Part shown: positions 36,172 through 46,434 of the stretch, piece after piece
How positions within the stretch are numbered: position 1 is the stretch's first letter
Layout: every line of letters starts with the position of its first letter
Origin: an uncultured Schlesneria sp.
Lineage (GTDB): Bacteria > Planctomycetota > Planctomycetia > Planctomycetales > Planctomycetaceae
NCBI GenBank assembly: GCA_903840265.1
Contig: CAIMFH010000140.1
Coordinates: forward strand, 1-64,000
Length of the DNA: 64,000 nt
Direction: 5' to 3'
The notes under the pieces: generated by a model
Database searches by the model: none
What the model was told of the DNA's origin: nothing
Seen by the model: the letters and a program-made list of their open reading frames with translations, nothing else
Made by a program: the position numbers and the translations under genes

Positions 36172-36194
36172 CCGTTGGGGCAAGCCCAACGGAA
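36172..36194. repeat. Hairpin, inverted partner of 36031-36055
   Basis: CCGTTGGGGCAAGCCCAACG then GAAA. Its reverse complement matches the unit at 36031 with about one change. It lies about 45 bases downstream of the minus-strand DUF58 stop codon. Confidence 0.7.
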
Positions 36195-36238
36195 ACACTG
36201 CCACTAAACCAGTCCAAACTGTCATCGTGAACCGTCGG

Positions 36239-37147
36239 CTAATGCCGGGTCGCTTTGTGCATCCGGCGCGACAGGAATTCGTGCAGCGCGACCTCCAGTG
36301 GTTGATCCGTTCGTAGTAGCACATAGTCCATGTGCATATCGCGAGCACCTCCGCGGATCGCTCGCAGGAACTCTTCAAATTCCTTTTGATACGCGGCTTT
36401 CAAGGCTCGCGGATCGGTGTGCTGATCACCCAGTCCTTCCAGTCCCTTGAACAGTGTCGGGTCGACAAATGGAAAATCCTGTTCGGCGGGATCGATCACG
36501 TGCAGCAGCACCACATCATGTCGACGATGTCGGAAGTGCTTCAGCCCCAGTAACAACGACGCGGGGTCGTCGAAGAAATCACTGAGGATCACGACCAGGC
36601 CGCGCCGCTTAATTCGCTCGGCCAAATCGTGCAGGATCGGCCCGATCGATGTTTCGCCGCCCGGTGTGGTCTCGTCGAGCAGATGACACAGTTGCCGCAG
36701 TTGAGCGGGGGTGCTGGACGGGCGCAGCACATGTCCGACCGCCGCGTCAAACGTCGCCAGCCCAACGGCATCCTGTTGATGCACGATCAAATAGCCGAGT
36801 GCCGCGGCGACATGCTGAGCATACTCGAACTTCGAAAAGGCCGACTTTTCTGAGCGGTACGTCATCGATTCGCTGCTGTCGACCAGCAGGTGACAGGCAA
36901 AGTTGGTTTCTTCGTCATACTGCTTCAGATAGATCCGATCGCTTTTACCGAAGACCTTCCAATCGACATACCGCAGATCGTCGCCGGGAACGTACTCGCG
37001 ATGCTCGGCGAACTCGACCGAGAAGCCGTGATAGGGGGACTTGTGCAAGCCCGAGACGTACCCTTCCACAATCAGCCGGGCCTTCAGTTCCAAGCCCTTC
37101 AGCTTATTCAGTGTCTGTGGATCGAGCAGTTTCTTCAGCGGGTCCAT
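36239..37147 (-). CDS. DUF58 / von Willebrand A-like protein
   Basis: A 302-residue DUF58 protein. The conserved DUF58 block reads FAEHREYVPGDDLRYVDWKV then FGKSDRIYLKQYDEE (~50-85). A vWA-type fold follows with a MIDAS-like LLVDSSESM at ~92-100. DUF58 proteins usually act with a MoxR AAA+ ATPase, often with other vWA proteins, in envelope-associated maturation systems. No moxR gene is adjacent in this window. The isochorismatase-like gene starts upstream on the same strand (its stop is 13 bases from this start), so the two may be co-transcribed by chance or by design. Confidence 0.88.
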   Translation of the reverse strand: MDPLKKLLDPQTLNKLKGLELKARLIVEGYVSGLHKSPYHGFSVEFAEHREYVPGDDLRYVDWKVFGKSDRIYLKQYDEETNFACHLLVDSSESMTYRSEKSAFSKFEYAQHVAAALGYLIVHQQDAVGLATFDAAVGHVLRPSSTPAQLRQLCHLLDETTPGGETSIGPILHDLAERIKRRGLVVILSDFFDDPASLLLGLKHFRHRRHDVVLLHVIDPAEQDFPFVDPTLFKGLEGLGDQHTDPRALKAAYQKEFEEFLRAIRGGARDMHMDYVLLRTDQPLEVALHEFLSRRMHKATRH

Positions 37148-37160
37148 ACGTGATCACCAT

Positions 37161-37745
37161 TCATAGTCCGCGTGACTTCACCAGCGAACTTAACTGCTTG
37201 AACTCAGCCGCCTCGGCAGTTTCGGCCCATTCGAACAAGACCCCCTCCGCCGTCGTCAGGATTGCGCCGCTCCCGGTCATGCGGTCAAGTGCGATCTGTT
37301 GATCGATCTCGCGGCGCGAAGCGACGGCATCGGCGACGACGTAGACTTGATAGCCGCTGGACAACAAATCGAGCACGGTTTGCAGGACGCAAACATGCGT
37401 CTCCATCCCGGCGACCACGATCTGAAAACGATCATCGATCGCTTCGGCCGCGGTGGGCCAGTTCAAACATTCCACGCAACTGAACCGCTTCTTCGCGGGG
37501 CGATCCGCAGCAAACTCCTGCAGTGCCGCCGCCGTGGGGCCAAGCCCTTGCGGGTATTGCTCGGTGATGGAGGTGGGGACACCCAGCAGCCTGGCTCCTT
37601 CGCCCAGGAAACGGCAACCCGCGATCAGTCGCTCGCGAGTCGCTTCGGGCAGTGTCGCGACGAGCTTTTCTTGAACATCCACGATCAACAAGCGGCTGGA
37701 AGCACGATGCAGCAGTTCCGGGCTACGCAGAGAATCAGTCGACAT
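37161..37745 (-). CDS. Isochorismatase-family cysteine hydrolase
   Basis: Start at the ATG at 37745, with AGGA seven bases upstream (the frame opens at 37799). The 194-residue product has the family's Asp-Lys-Cys catalytic set: D23 (RLLIVDVQEKLV), K85 or K86 (AKKRFSC) and C119 in GMETHVCVLQT. The family includes isochorismatases, nicotinamidases and related amidases; this one is closest in length and motif to the YcaC-like hydrolases of unknown substrate. It precedes the DUF58 gene by 13 bases. Confidence 0.88.
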   Translation of the reverse strand: MSTDSLRSPELLHRASSRLLIVDVQEKLVATLPEATRERLIAGCRFLGEGARLLGVPTSITEQYPQGLGPTAAALQEFAADRPAKKRFSCVECLNWPTAAEAIDDRFQIVVAGMETHVCVLQTVLDLLSSGYQVYVVADAVASRREIDQQIALDRMTGSGAILTTAEGVLFEWAETAEAAEFKQLSSLVKSRGL

Positions 37746-37970
37746 CAAAACGTCCTGCAGTAACAAGTAGGTGAGTCTCTTATCACAAGTAACGTTCAAA
37801 GGTCGGTTTGTCGACCAATGCCCGGATTGCGACTTTCTAAGTAGCCTTCTCGCTCCGTCGAGAAGTAAGCCAACTGCGAATCCGCGCTCCTGTTGGATCG
37901 GCGCGGAATGGCGATCACGGCGCCGCGTTCGTCAGCTTTCTTCTCGCGGGAGCGAGAAGACCACTTAATG

Positions 37971-38237
37971 TCACGAAGATTGTTGCTCGAGATAGTCATC
38001 GCGAAGGCGATCCATCCCTTCCTGATTGCGAATCGCTTTGGTCGCGATGCTGCCGTAGTTGATTTTCAAACTCCCCTCTTTGGAAGTTCGTTCCTGGCTG
38101 GCGGTCATCTTGAATTCGCCGCCGTATTTCTGAATCTCGACCGCATGGACTTGGCACAGGCGAGTGGCCGCCATGCTTTCGGATCTCTCGGCATCGATCG
38201 GTTGCTTGCAGATCTCGCAGTAGCGAACTTTGCTCAT
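37971..38237 (-). CDS. Small zinc-ribbon-like protein
   Basis: An 88-residue protein from the ATG at 38237, with GGAGG eight bases upstream. It begins KVRYCEICKQPIDAERSESM, then LCQVHAVEI: two CxxC/CxxH-type pairs (C, C, C, H) that could bind one zinc, as in DksA/TraR-type zinc fingers or zinc ribbons. The rest is polar and helical (GMDRLRDDYLEQQSS at the end). No specific family was recognised. It lies between the isochorismatase-like gene and the esterase gene on the same strand, each separated by more than 150 bases, so it is probably independently expressed. Confidence 0.7.
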   Translation of the reverse strand: MSKVRYCEICKQPIDAERSESMAATRLCQVHAVEIQKYGGEFKMTASQERTSKEGSLKINYGSIATKAIRNQEGMDRLRDDYLEQQSS

Positions 38238-38276
38238 CTTTCGGGCCTCCAGAAAGGACGAATTCAACCGGCGCGT

Positions 38277-38312
38277 AAAAAAACCGCCCGGCTTGTTCCC
38301 AAGCGGACGGTT
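38277..38312 (-). terminator. Rho-independent terminator of the esterase gene
   Basis: A GC-rich stem (AACCGCCCGGCTTG at 38282-38295 with CAAGCGGACGGTT at 38299-38311, one mismatch region). On the minus strand it is followed by TTTTTTTACG. It lies about 110 bases past the esterase stop codon at 38421. Confidence 0.85.
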
Positions 38313-38420
38313 CGTTGCTTCAGATCTTTCTTGATTCGACGAGTCCGTTTTAAACTCGCCACATCACAAACGCAAGAGTATTCTGATAACACCTATCGAG
38401 AATTCGGCTACGCGCCTCTG

Positions 38421-39341
38421 TCAGTCATTCTTCATTCGCTGTACCAAAAAGTCCCACAAGTCGGCATATTTATCGGTCGGGTGATCCGGGTATTTGACGT
38501 AGCAAGGGACACCCTGTTCTTGGGCTAATACCTGGAATCCCAGCCCCCACTGGGGCGCGTGGACCTTATAGTCCATCACTTCGACGGTGTCCGGCTGAGT
38601 CAGCCCCCAGTTGTTTTCGAAGTAGATTGGTGCTGAGTCTTTGTTCAACAGATGGTCCGGCGACCACTGTTTGATCCACGGCAGAAACTCTTCGCGTCGC
38701 TTCAACGAATCCGGGAAACTGCAGCCAAAAGCGGGAGCGCCCCATTGAACATCAGGCACCCATTGCTGCATGCGCTGGGGATCGATGCTCGGCTGGCTAC
38801 GATAAGCGCCGACCCCTCGCACTTTGCTGGAAACTCGATCGACGGGATCGCTCGCGTTGGCGTCCGCTTTTTCTCCAGCGCAGCCCACATACAGAGCTGG
38901 AAGAGCGCCCTGCGATCCGCCACCGACGACAATCCGGTCAGGATCGATGTTCCATTCCTTGGCATGCCGCCGAACAAACTGCACCGCCCGGCGGCCATCG
39001 AGCAGGCAGACCGAAATCGGCGGTTGGATCTGAGTGTCGATCGCGTCCTGCATGACTCGCGTCTGCACGCCAATCACGGCGCAGCCAGACTTGAAGAACC
39101 TGCCCACGTCGGGAACATGCTTCGCCGGTTTCCATAGGCCGCCGTACCAGATCAACACGGGGAACGGACCGGCCCCTTCGGTAGGGACATAGATGTCTAG
39201 GATCTGGTGCGGATAGGGGCCGTAGGACAGGTCCGCCTTGATAGGAGCGGGCTTATCCGCGGCAGAGCAAGACTCACCTCCAAGAATGATGGACAAGAGT
39301 GCAAACAGAAATAGAGCCAGTGATCGCTTCTGGTAATCCAT
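38421..39341 (-). CDS. Secreted alpha/beta-hydrolase (esterase, BD-FAE/acetylxylan-esterase-like)
   Basis: About 306 residues from the ATG at 39341 (the frame opens at 39362). A signal peptide (QKRSLALFLFALLSIILGGE) and then an alpha/beta-hydrolase fold: YGPYPHQILDIYVPTEGAGP, an oxyanion-side LIWYGGLWKPAKH in place of the common HGGG, GRRAVQFVRRHAKEWNIDPD, the nucleophile elbow VVGGGSQGALPALY (Ser in G-x-S-x-G), and a C-terminal KYPDHPTDKYADLWDFLV with a candidate catalytic His. Related proteins are carbohydrate or carboxyl esterases. Substrate unknown. It is exported and probably contributes to polysaccharide use. Confidence 0.82.
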   Translation of the reverse strand: MDYQKRSLALFLFALLSIILGGESCSAADKPAPIKADLSYGPYPHQILDIYVPTEGAGPFPVLIWYGGLWKPAKHVPDVGRFFKSGCAVIGVQTRVMQDAIDTQIQPPISVCLLDGRRAVQFVRRHAKEWNIDPDRIVVGGGSQGALPALYVGCAGEKADANASDPVDRVSSKVRGVGAYRSQPSIDPQRMQQWVPDVQWGAPAFGCSFPDSLKRREEFLPWIKQWSPDHLLNKDSAPIYFENNWGLTQPDTVEVMDYKVHAPQWGLGFQVLAQEQGVPCYVKYPDHPTDKYADLWDFLVQRMKND

Positions 39342-39516
39342 GGGCATTCGTCTTCCCGTCAAACCGGTAAATTATTTCTCAAGGCGAGATTCTTACTGAC
39401 CATAAACTGTTTTTTTCGAGAACAGAAGTTTATCAGCACTAAACTGAGCAGACATTCAAGACGCAATTGATAGAATCCGCCCACTTCCTCCAGACTGTCA
39501 AACGGGCCAGACAATA

Positions 39517-40476
39517 ATGACGGGTAATGACGAGACCGTAGAGTTGCAGCGTGCTGCGGCAACGTTGCAAGCGGGGGGGCTCGTCGCGATACCAACGGAG
39601 ACGGTGTACGGACTGGCGGCCAATGCACTCAATGCCCAAGCGGTCGCCAAGATCTTCGCCGCTAAGGAACGCCCCTTTTTTGATCCGCTGATCGTCCATC
39701 TTGCCGAAGAAAGCTGGTGGCCGCGAGTCGTCAGCGACTTCCCTCCCGTCGCTCGCAAATTGGCCGCAAAGTTCTGGCCAGGCCCTTTGACGATGATCCT
39801 GCCCAAAGCGACCGCGGTCCCGCCGTTAGTCACATCGGGATTGATGACAGTGGGTGTTCGCGTTCCTGATCATCCGTTGGCGCAGAAGTTGTTGCGTCTG
39901 GCCGATCTTCCGGTCGCGGCTCCTAGTGCCAATCCCTTCGGTCGACTCAGCCCCACGACCGCGGATCATGTCCGGCAACAGCTTGGCAGTCGGATCGAAA
40001 TGATTCTCGATGGCGGCCCCTGCCGAGTCGGCGTCGAATCGACCATCGTCCAGATCCAAGGTGATGTCGTCACGCTGCTGCGCCCGGGTGGCGTCCCCTT
40101 GGAAGAGATCGAAGCCCTGATTGGCCGAGTGCAACAACCGGCGAAGGGATCACAGAAAAACCCCTTGGCACCAGGGATGCTCGATAGTCATTACGCGCCA
40201 CGAACACCGCTCAAGATCGTGGATCAACTCCCCCTGACGGCCCCCTCGCGGCGAACCGGTATCCTCACGCTGTCGCCAACGGAAGAACCGACCAGCTACA
40301 CCATCACCGAAGTGCTTTCGCAACGAGGAGACCTGATCGAAGCGGCCGCCAACTTCTTTCAGGCGCTCCATCGACTCGACCAAGCTCAACTTGATCTGAT
40401 CCTGGCGACACAGTTTCCCGATGCAGGGCTCGGGCAGGCGCTCAATGATCGTTTACGCCGCGCCGCGCATTCGTGA
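39517..40476 (+). CDS. tsaC: Threonylcarbamoyl-AMP synthase (Sua5/TsaC)
   Basis: This enzyme makes threonylcarbamoyl-AMP from threonine, bicarbonate and ATP, the first step of tRNA t6A37 synthesis. The YrdC domain covers residues ~8-195 (GGLVAIPTETVYGLAANALN, then FAAKERPFFDPLIVH with KxR-type substrate residues, and PSANPFGRLSPTTADHV). A Sua5-type C-terminal domain follows to residue 319 (APGMLDSHYAPRTPL), so it is the long Sua5 form rather than the short TsaC form. TsaE is encoded separately at 14154. Confidence 0.95.
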   Translation: MTGNDETVELQRAAATLQAGGLVAIPTETVYGLAANALNAQAVAKIFAAKERPFFDPLIVHLAEESWWPRVVSDFPPVARKLAAKFWPGPLTMILPKATAVPPLVTSGLMTVGVRVPDHPLAQKLLRLADLPVAAPSANPFGRLSPTTADHVRQQLGSRIEMILDGGPCRVGVESTIVQIQGDVVTLLRPGGVPLEEIEALIGRVQQPAKGSQKNPLAPGMLDSHYAPRTPLKIVDQLPLTAPSRRTGILTLSPTEEPTSYTITEVLSQRGDLIEAAANFFQALHRLDQAQLDLILATQFPDAGLGQALNDRLRRAAHS

Positions 40477-40498
40477 CCCATGGCCGCCGATAGCGGCG

Positions 40499-40699
40499 TC
40501 AGCTCTTGGACAATGGTTCCAGTTGCCAGCCGACTTCGGGGACTTCGACCGGGCGATACTTCCTCGTCCCTTCTTTGACGATCAACGTCCCTTGCTTCGC
40601 TCTCGCTTCAATCTCATCCTTTTGCTTCAGATTTTTGGAATCCGGCAGATCATCCCAGACGGTCTTTTCGATGGTGAGTTCGTTGTGTTGAGACATCAT
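40499..40699 (-). CDS. Small conserved-looking protein, unknown
   Basis: A 66-residue polar protein (MMSQHNELTIEKTVWDDLPD, later EGTRKYRPVEVPEVGWQLEP). The composition and codon positions look coding, and a weak GAGAA precedes the second ATG at 40696. It lies convergent with tsaC, with 22 bases between the stops. No family or motif was recognised; it contains neither a signal peptide nor a membrane segment. Confidence 0.5.
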   Translation of the reverse strand: MMSQHNELTIEKTVWDDLPDSKNLKQKDEIEARAKQGTLIVKEGTRKYRPVEVPEVGWQLEPLSKS

Positions 40700-40799
40700 C
40701 AGGTTCTCACATTATGACTGGAAACAGGCTCGTTCGTAGCCTTGAGATGCAAATCTGGCACCAATTCTGGATGAGCCGCATTGGTCGGGCGATTCTGCT

Positions 40800-42620
<1,821 letters not shown>

Positions 42621-42643
42621 CGTGATCCCTTTCTGGTGGCGAG

Positions 42644-43264
42644 TTATGCGCGACCAGCAAATTCATCTTCGCCGACTAAATAGCGGACTTGTTCCTTCAG
42701 CCGTGCCATGACTCGACTTTTGGCCAGGTAGACGGCCGCCGCGGTCAGGCCCAACTGCGCGCTCACTTCTTTCCCCGACAGACCATCAACCGCCGTCCTC
42801 CAGAACGCCTGCCAGGTCGCTTCGTTGAAGTCTGGCTTCACGATGCTGGCGGCGTACTGAAACAGTTGTCGTTGATAGTCGGCATCCCATTCGGCGCTGG
42901 CATCATCGCTGTTCGTTTGCGGGATCGCATTCAGTTCCTGCTGGGCACCCGTGTCTCCCGTTCCGCGTTCGCGCACGCTTCCACGTCGCCAATGATCAGT
43001 CAGCTTGTTCTGCACGATGGTGAAGAGCCAACTGCGAAACAGTCCACGCCGTTCGTCGTATTCCAATCGTTGCGCCGCCGCCGCGACCGATCGCATCACA
43101 TCCTGAGTCAGATCGGCCGCATCAGCATCTTGCAGACCACGTTTGCGAAGGAACCCATAAACCAGCGGCGCATACAAATCGACAAACCGCTCCCACGCTT
43201 CTTGATCGTCAGCATTGCGGATGCGAACGAGCAACGTCGGTTGTGTGGGTGGAATACTGTTCAT
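42644..43264 (-). CDS. ECF RNA polymerase sigma factor
   Basis: A 206-residue sigma-70-family factor with sigma-2 (ERFVDLYAPLVYGFLRKRGL, then DLTQDVMRSVA and FRSWLFTIVQNKLTDHWRRG) and sigma-4 (AFWRTAVDGLSGKEVSAQLG, LTAAAVYLAKSRVMARLKEQ) regions, and no sigma-3, as in ECF factors. It directs RNA polymerase to a small regulon. The downstream gene encodes a membrane kinase with an anti-sigma-type zinc motif. An inverted repeat lies 30-65 bases upstream of its start, possibly part of its own control region. Confidence 0.93.
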   Translation of the reverse strand: MNSIPPTQPTLLVRIRNADDQEAWERFVDLYAPLVYGFLRKRGLQDADAADLTQDVMRSVAAAAQRLEYDERRGLFRSWLFTIVQNKLTDHWRRGSVRERGTGDTGAQQELNAIPQTNSDDASAEWDADYQRQLFQYAASIVKPDFNEATWQAFWRTAVDGLSGKEVSAQLGLTAAAVYLAKSRVMARLKEQVRYLVGEDEFAGRA

Positions 43265-43292
43265 CGATACCTCTGCCAGAGATACGGACGTG

Positions 43293-43331
43293 TTTCAAAA
43301 GCTATCGCGAAAACAGAAATGCTTTTTGAAA
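43293..43331. promoter_or_regulatory. Inverted repeat upstream of the ECF sigma gene
   Basis: TTTCAAAAGC at 43293-43302 and GCTTTTTGAAA at 43321-43331 form an imperfect dyad about 30 bases upstream of the sigma gene start. It is A/T-rich relative to its surroundings. It could be an operator or overlap the promoter; no typical ECF -35/-10 pair was assigned. Confidence 0.4.
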
Positions 43332-43404
43332 TCACACTTGGAAAGGAGTGTAAACCACAGACCCACATTCAGGTTACGACTGCCCGGCAAACTGAGAATA
43401 CACG

Positions 43405-45006
43405 TCAATCCAGCGATTTCAGGTCATAGACCTGGAAACTCTCGTTGTGATAGATCGGTTGCAGTGCGAGTGGCCCGAGCCGATCGGTCAGGATGTGCGT
43501 GATGTTGGTTTGCCGACGCAGGTCGCGCAATTCGTCAGCCGAATAGAACTCGTCCGCATAGTGATCTTCGAACCAGCGCTTGAGGAAGTTCAATCGCCGA
43601 TTCCATTCCACAATCCCGTTCGGATCCTGAGGGCAGTCCTTGAAGGCGACGTATTCCGCTCGTTGTGCAAACCATTTGAACGCCCAACCATTGTGAGGCG
43701 AATGGACCAGCACATCTTTCGGGAGGTTCTGATCAATCCAGCCACACGCCGCGATCCAGTCTGTGCGTAACTCGCCCGAGTAACGATTCAAATCGACTCC
43801 CACCTGACACTGGACGAGTGCCACTGCGAACAGCAGTCCGTATCCCAAATGCTTGACGATGATCGGCAGTCGCGCATGCAGTGGCAACACGATTGCGATC
43901 GACACCGCCAGCGGAACCAGCACGTCAGCCAGTCGAAACGGATAGAACTTTAAAAGCTGAGCCCGCTGGGCATACCATGCCATTTGCGGAGCGGGTCGCG
44001 GCCCCCAGCCGATGACAATTCCGGCCAGGGCGAACAACACGGCAAAGGCGACAATCGTGTCGAACCGACGCTGCGATGGCGATCGTACTCTCAGGAACAT
44101 CGCAACCACCCAGATCACCAGCAGCGCGGCGTAGCAATAGTACGCCCGCGGCAGGAATCGCATCGGGTCAAGGTGATGGGCCAGCCGATAGTAGACCTGA
44201 ATGAAGTTCGCGGCGGCCTTCGTCTGTGCCGATGCTGGTTCGCCCAACAGTTGGATGGCGGGGATTAGTCCCGGCAAGGCACAAATCGCCATTACACCGC
44301 AGGCCATGAACACGCGCGCGACGTTTGGCCGCGGTGACGGAACCATCGCAGCATTCGATTGGTGATTTGATCGCAACCGGCTCCAGATCCATTCCACCGT
44401 GATCGCACCCGCGAAGGCCAAGATTCCCCACAGGCCGATCACCGGATGAAATGCGATTGCCAACCCCACTGTTGCCCCGGCCATGACAATGCGGCTTCGC
44501 TGAATTTCACCAAAAGCATAAAACAGCAGGCCGTAGCTAAAGACTTTTCCTTCCACTCCGCCAACAAGCCATTCGCCCGAAAAGTTGCCGCAGGCCTGCA
44601 GAGCGAGAAACAACCAAAGAATATGCAGAGTCGACCAGCGGCACTGCACCAGCGTCGACAACAGGTTGCACCAGCCCAGGGCGAGGATCACGATGGCGAT
44701 CACTCGGCCGATCCATGCGGTTTGTTCGAGCGACAGCCATTGAGTCAAGCTACCGACAGTCGCGAAGAACACAGTGTGAGCGTTCGACGATTGCAGAAAG
44801 AAATCGCCTGCACACCAATCGGGCTGCCAGTAGTTTTTGGCTTTGCACAGATAGTGCGGTTCGTTCACCGCCGGGATCGGGGCAGCCAATAAGCTGTACG
44901 CGAACAGACTGCACCAGACGGCCAGCAATACCGCCGGATCAATCCCCCGGTTGGCAACTGGATGCGAATTGTCATCCGCCGTGATTGGTTTCTCCACCGA
45001 TGTCAT
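43405..45006 (-). CDS. Polytopic membrane protein (DUF6798-like)
   Basis: A 533-residue protein with about ten membrane helices, spread from LLAVWCSLFAYSLLAAPIPA to a last segment near residue 400 and then a soluble tail. An early loop reads NEPHYLCKAKNYWQPDWCAG, somewhat like the first loop of GT-C glycosyltransferases. The tail contains CGWIDQNLPKDVLVHSPHNG and WAFKWFAQRAEYVAFKDCPQ, a pattern seen in planctomycete proteins I associate with DUF6798. It may transfer sugars or lipids, but this is inference. It is followed on the same strand by the sigma gene after 140 bases. Confidence 0.75.
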   Translation of the reverse strand: MTSVEKPITADDNSHPVANRGIDPAVLLAVWCSLFAYSLLAAPIPAVNEPHYLCKAKNYWQPDWCAGDFFLQSSNAHTVFFATVGSLTQWLSLEQTAWIGRVIAIVILALGWCNLLSTLVQCRWSTLHILWLFLALQACGNFSGEWLVGGVEGKVFSYGLLFYAFGEIQRSRIVMAGATVGLAIAFHPVIGLWGILAFAGAITVEWIWSRLRSNHQSNAAMVPSPRPNVARVFMACGVMAICALPGLIPAIQLLGEPASAQTKAAANFIQVYYRLAHHLDPMRFLPRAYYCYAALLVIWVVAMFLRVRSPSQRRFDTIVAFAVLFALAGIVIGWGPRPAPQMAWYAQRAQLLKFYPFRLADVLVPLAVSIAIVLPLHARLPIIVKHLGYGLLFAVALVQCQVGVDLNRYSGELRTDWIAACGWIDQNLPKDVLVHSPHNGWAFKWFAQRAEYVAFKDCPQDPNGIVEWNRRLNFLKRWFEDHYADEFYSADELRDLRRQTNITHILTDRLGPLALQPIYHNESFQVYDLKSLD

Positions 45007-45130
45007 TGTGCGACGTTACCTATTCTCGAAGCATTCCCGCCGAAGGAATTCCGCATGGCGACCCCATCACGCCTTAAAACAGTTCTAACACCTGCTGATC
45101 GCTCTGTCGCCTGACAGGCATTGGACGGCC

Positions 45131-45216
45131 AGAAGCCAAAGCTCCGACGAGCCGGAGCACTCCAAAGTCGCCCCCTTTGGAGTGCGGTGGCCAGACACCG
45201 CTTTGGATCACGTCGA
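45131..45216. repeat. Paired palindromic repeat, AGCCAAAGCTCCG...CGGAGCACTCCAAAG family
   Basis: The first unit, AGAAGCCAAAGCTCCGACGA then GCCGGAGCACTCCAAAG (45131-45167), has an inner AGCTCCG/CGGAGC stem. A second, oppositely oriented segment, CTTTGGAGTGCGGTGGCCAG then ACACCGCTTTGG (~45175-45206), follows. Another copy of the first unit is at 45311. Confidence 0.7.
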
Positions 45217-45310
45217 AGTGGAGGCCTAGTTACATCTGAACGCGAAGCGTAAGAGCAGTCAGCGTTCCGTGTCGTCGGCTGTTGTCCTCGCGTTCGATGC
45301 TCTTTGGCGA

Positions 45311-45350
45311 CTGAAGCCAAAGCTCCGTCAAGCCGGAGCACTCCAAAGGG
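45311..45350 (+). repeat. Second copy of the AGCCAAAGCTCCG repeat
   Basis: CTGAAGCCAAAGCTCCGTCA then AGCCGGAGCACTCCAAAGGG. It agrees with 45131-45167 at about 34 of 37 positions in the same orientation. Confidence 0.7.
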
Positions 45351-45455
45351 CCACCTTGGCTACCAGCAGCCTTTCGCTGCATCTGCTCGATACTCTTTGA
45401 GCGAGAATTCGCTGAACGCTTGAACCATACGGCGCGAACGCCGACACTCTGCATC

Positions 45456-46418
<963 letters not shown>

Positions 46419-46434
46419 TTCTTGCCTCTCATTT

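Larger units (their letters stand above)
45007..45455. other. Gap with two repeat clusters
   Basis: About 450 bases between the divergent polytopic-membrane-protein and GT2 genes. It contains the repeat units at 45131-45216 and 45311-45350 and no credible gene. The minus-strand frame at 45003-45341 has low-complexity composition and covers the repeats, so it was not called. Confidence 0.5.

Noticed and set aside
45003-45341. Minus-strand 112-codon frame in the gap before the GT2 gene
   Set aside because: It overlaps the palindromic repeat clusters and shows no protein-like pattern or ribosome site.
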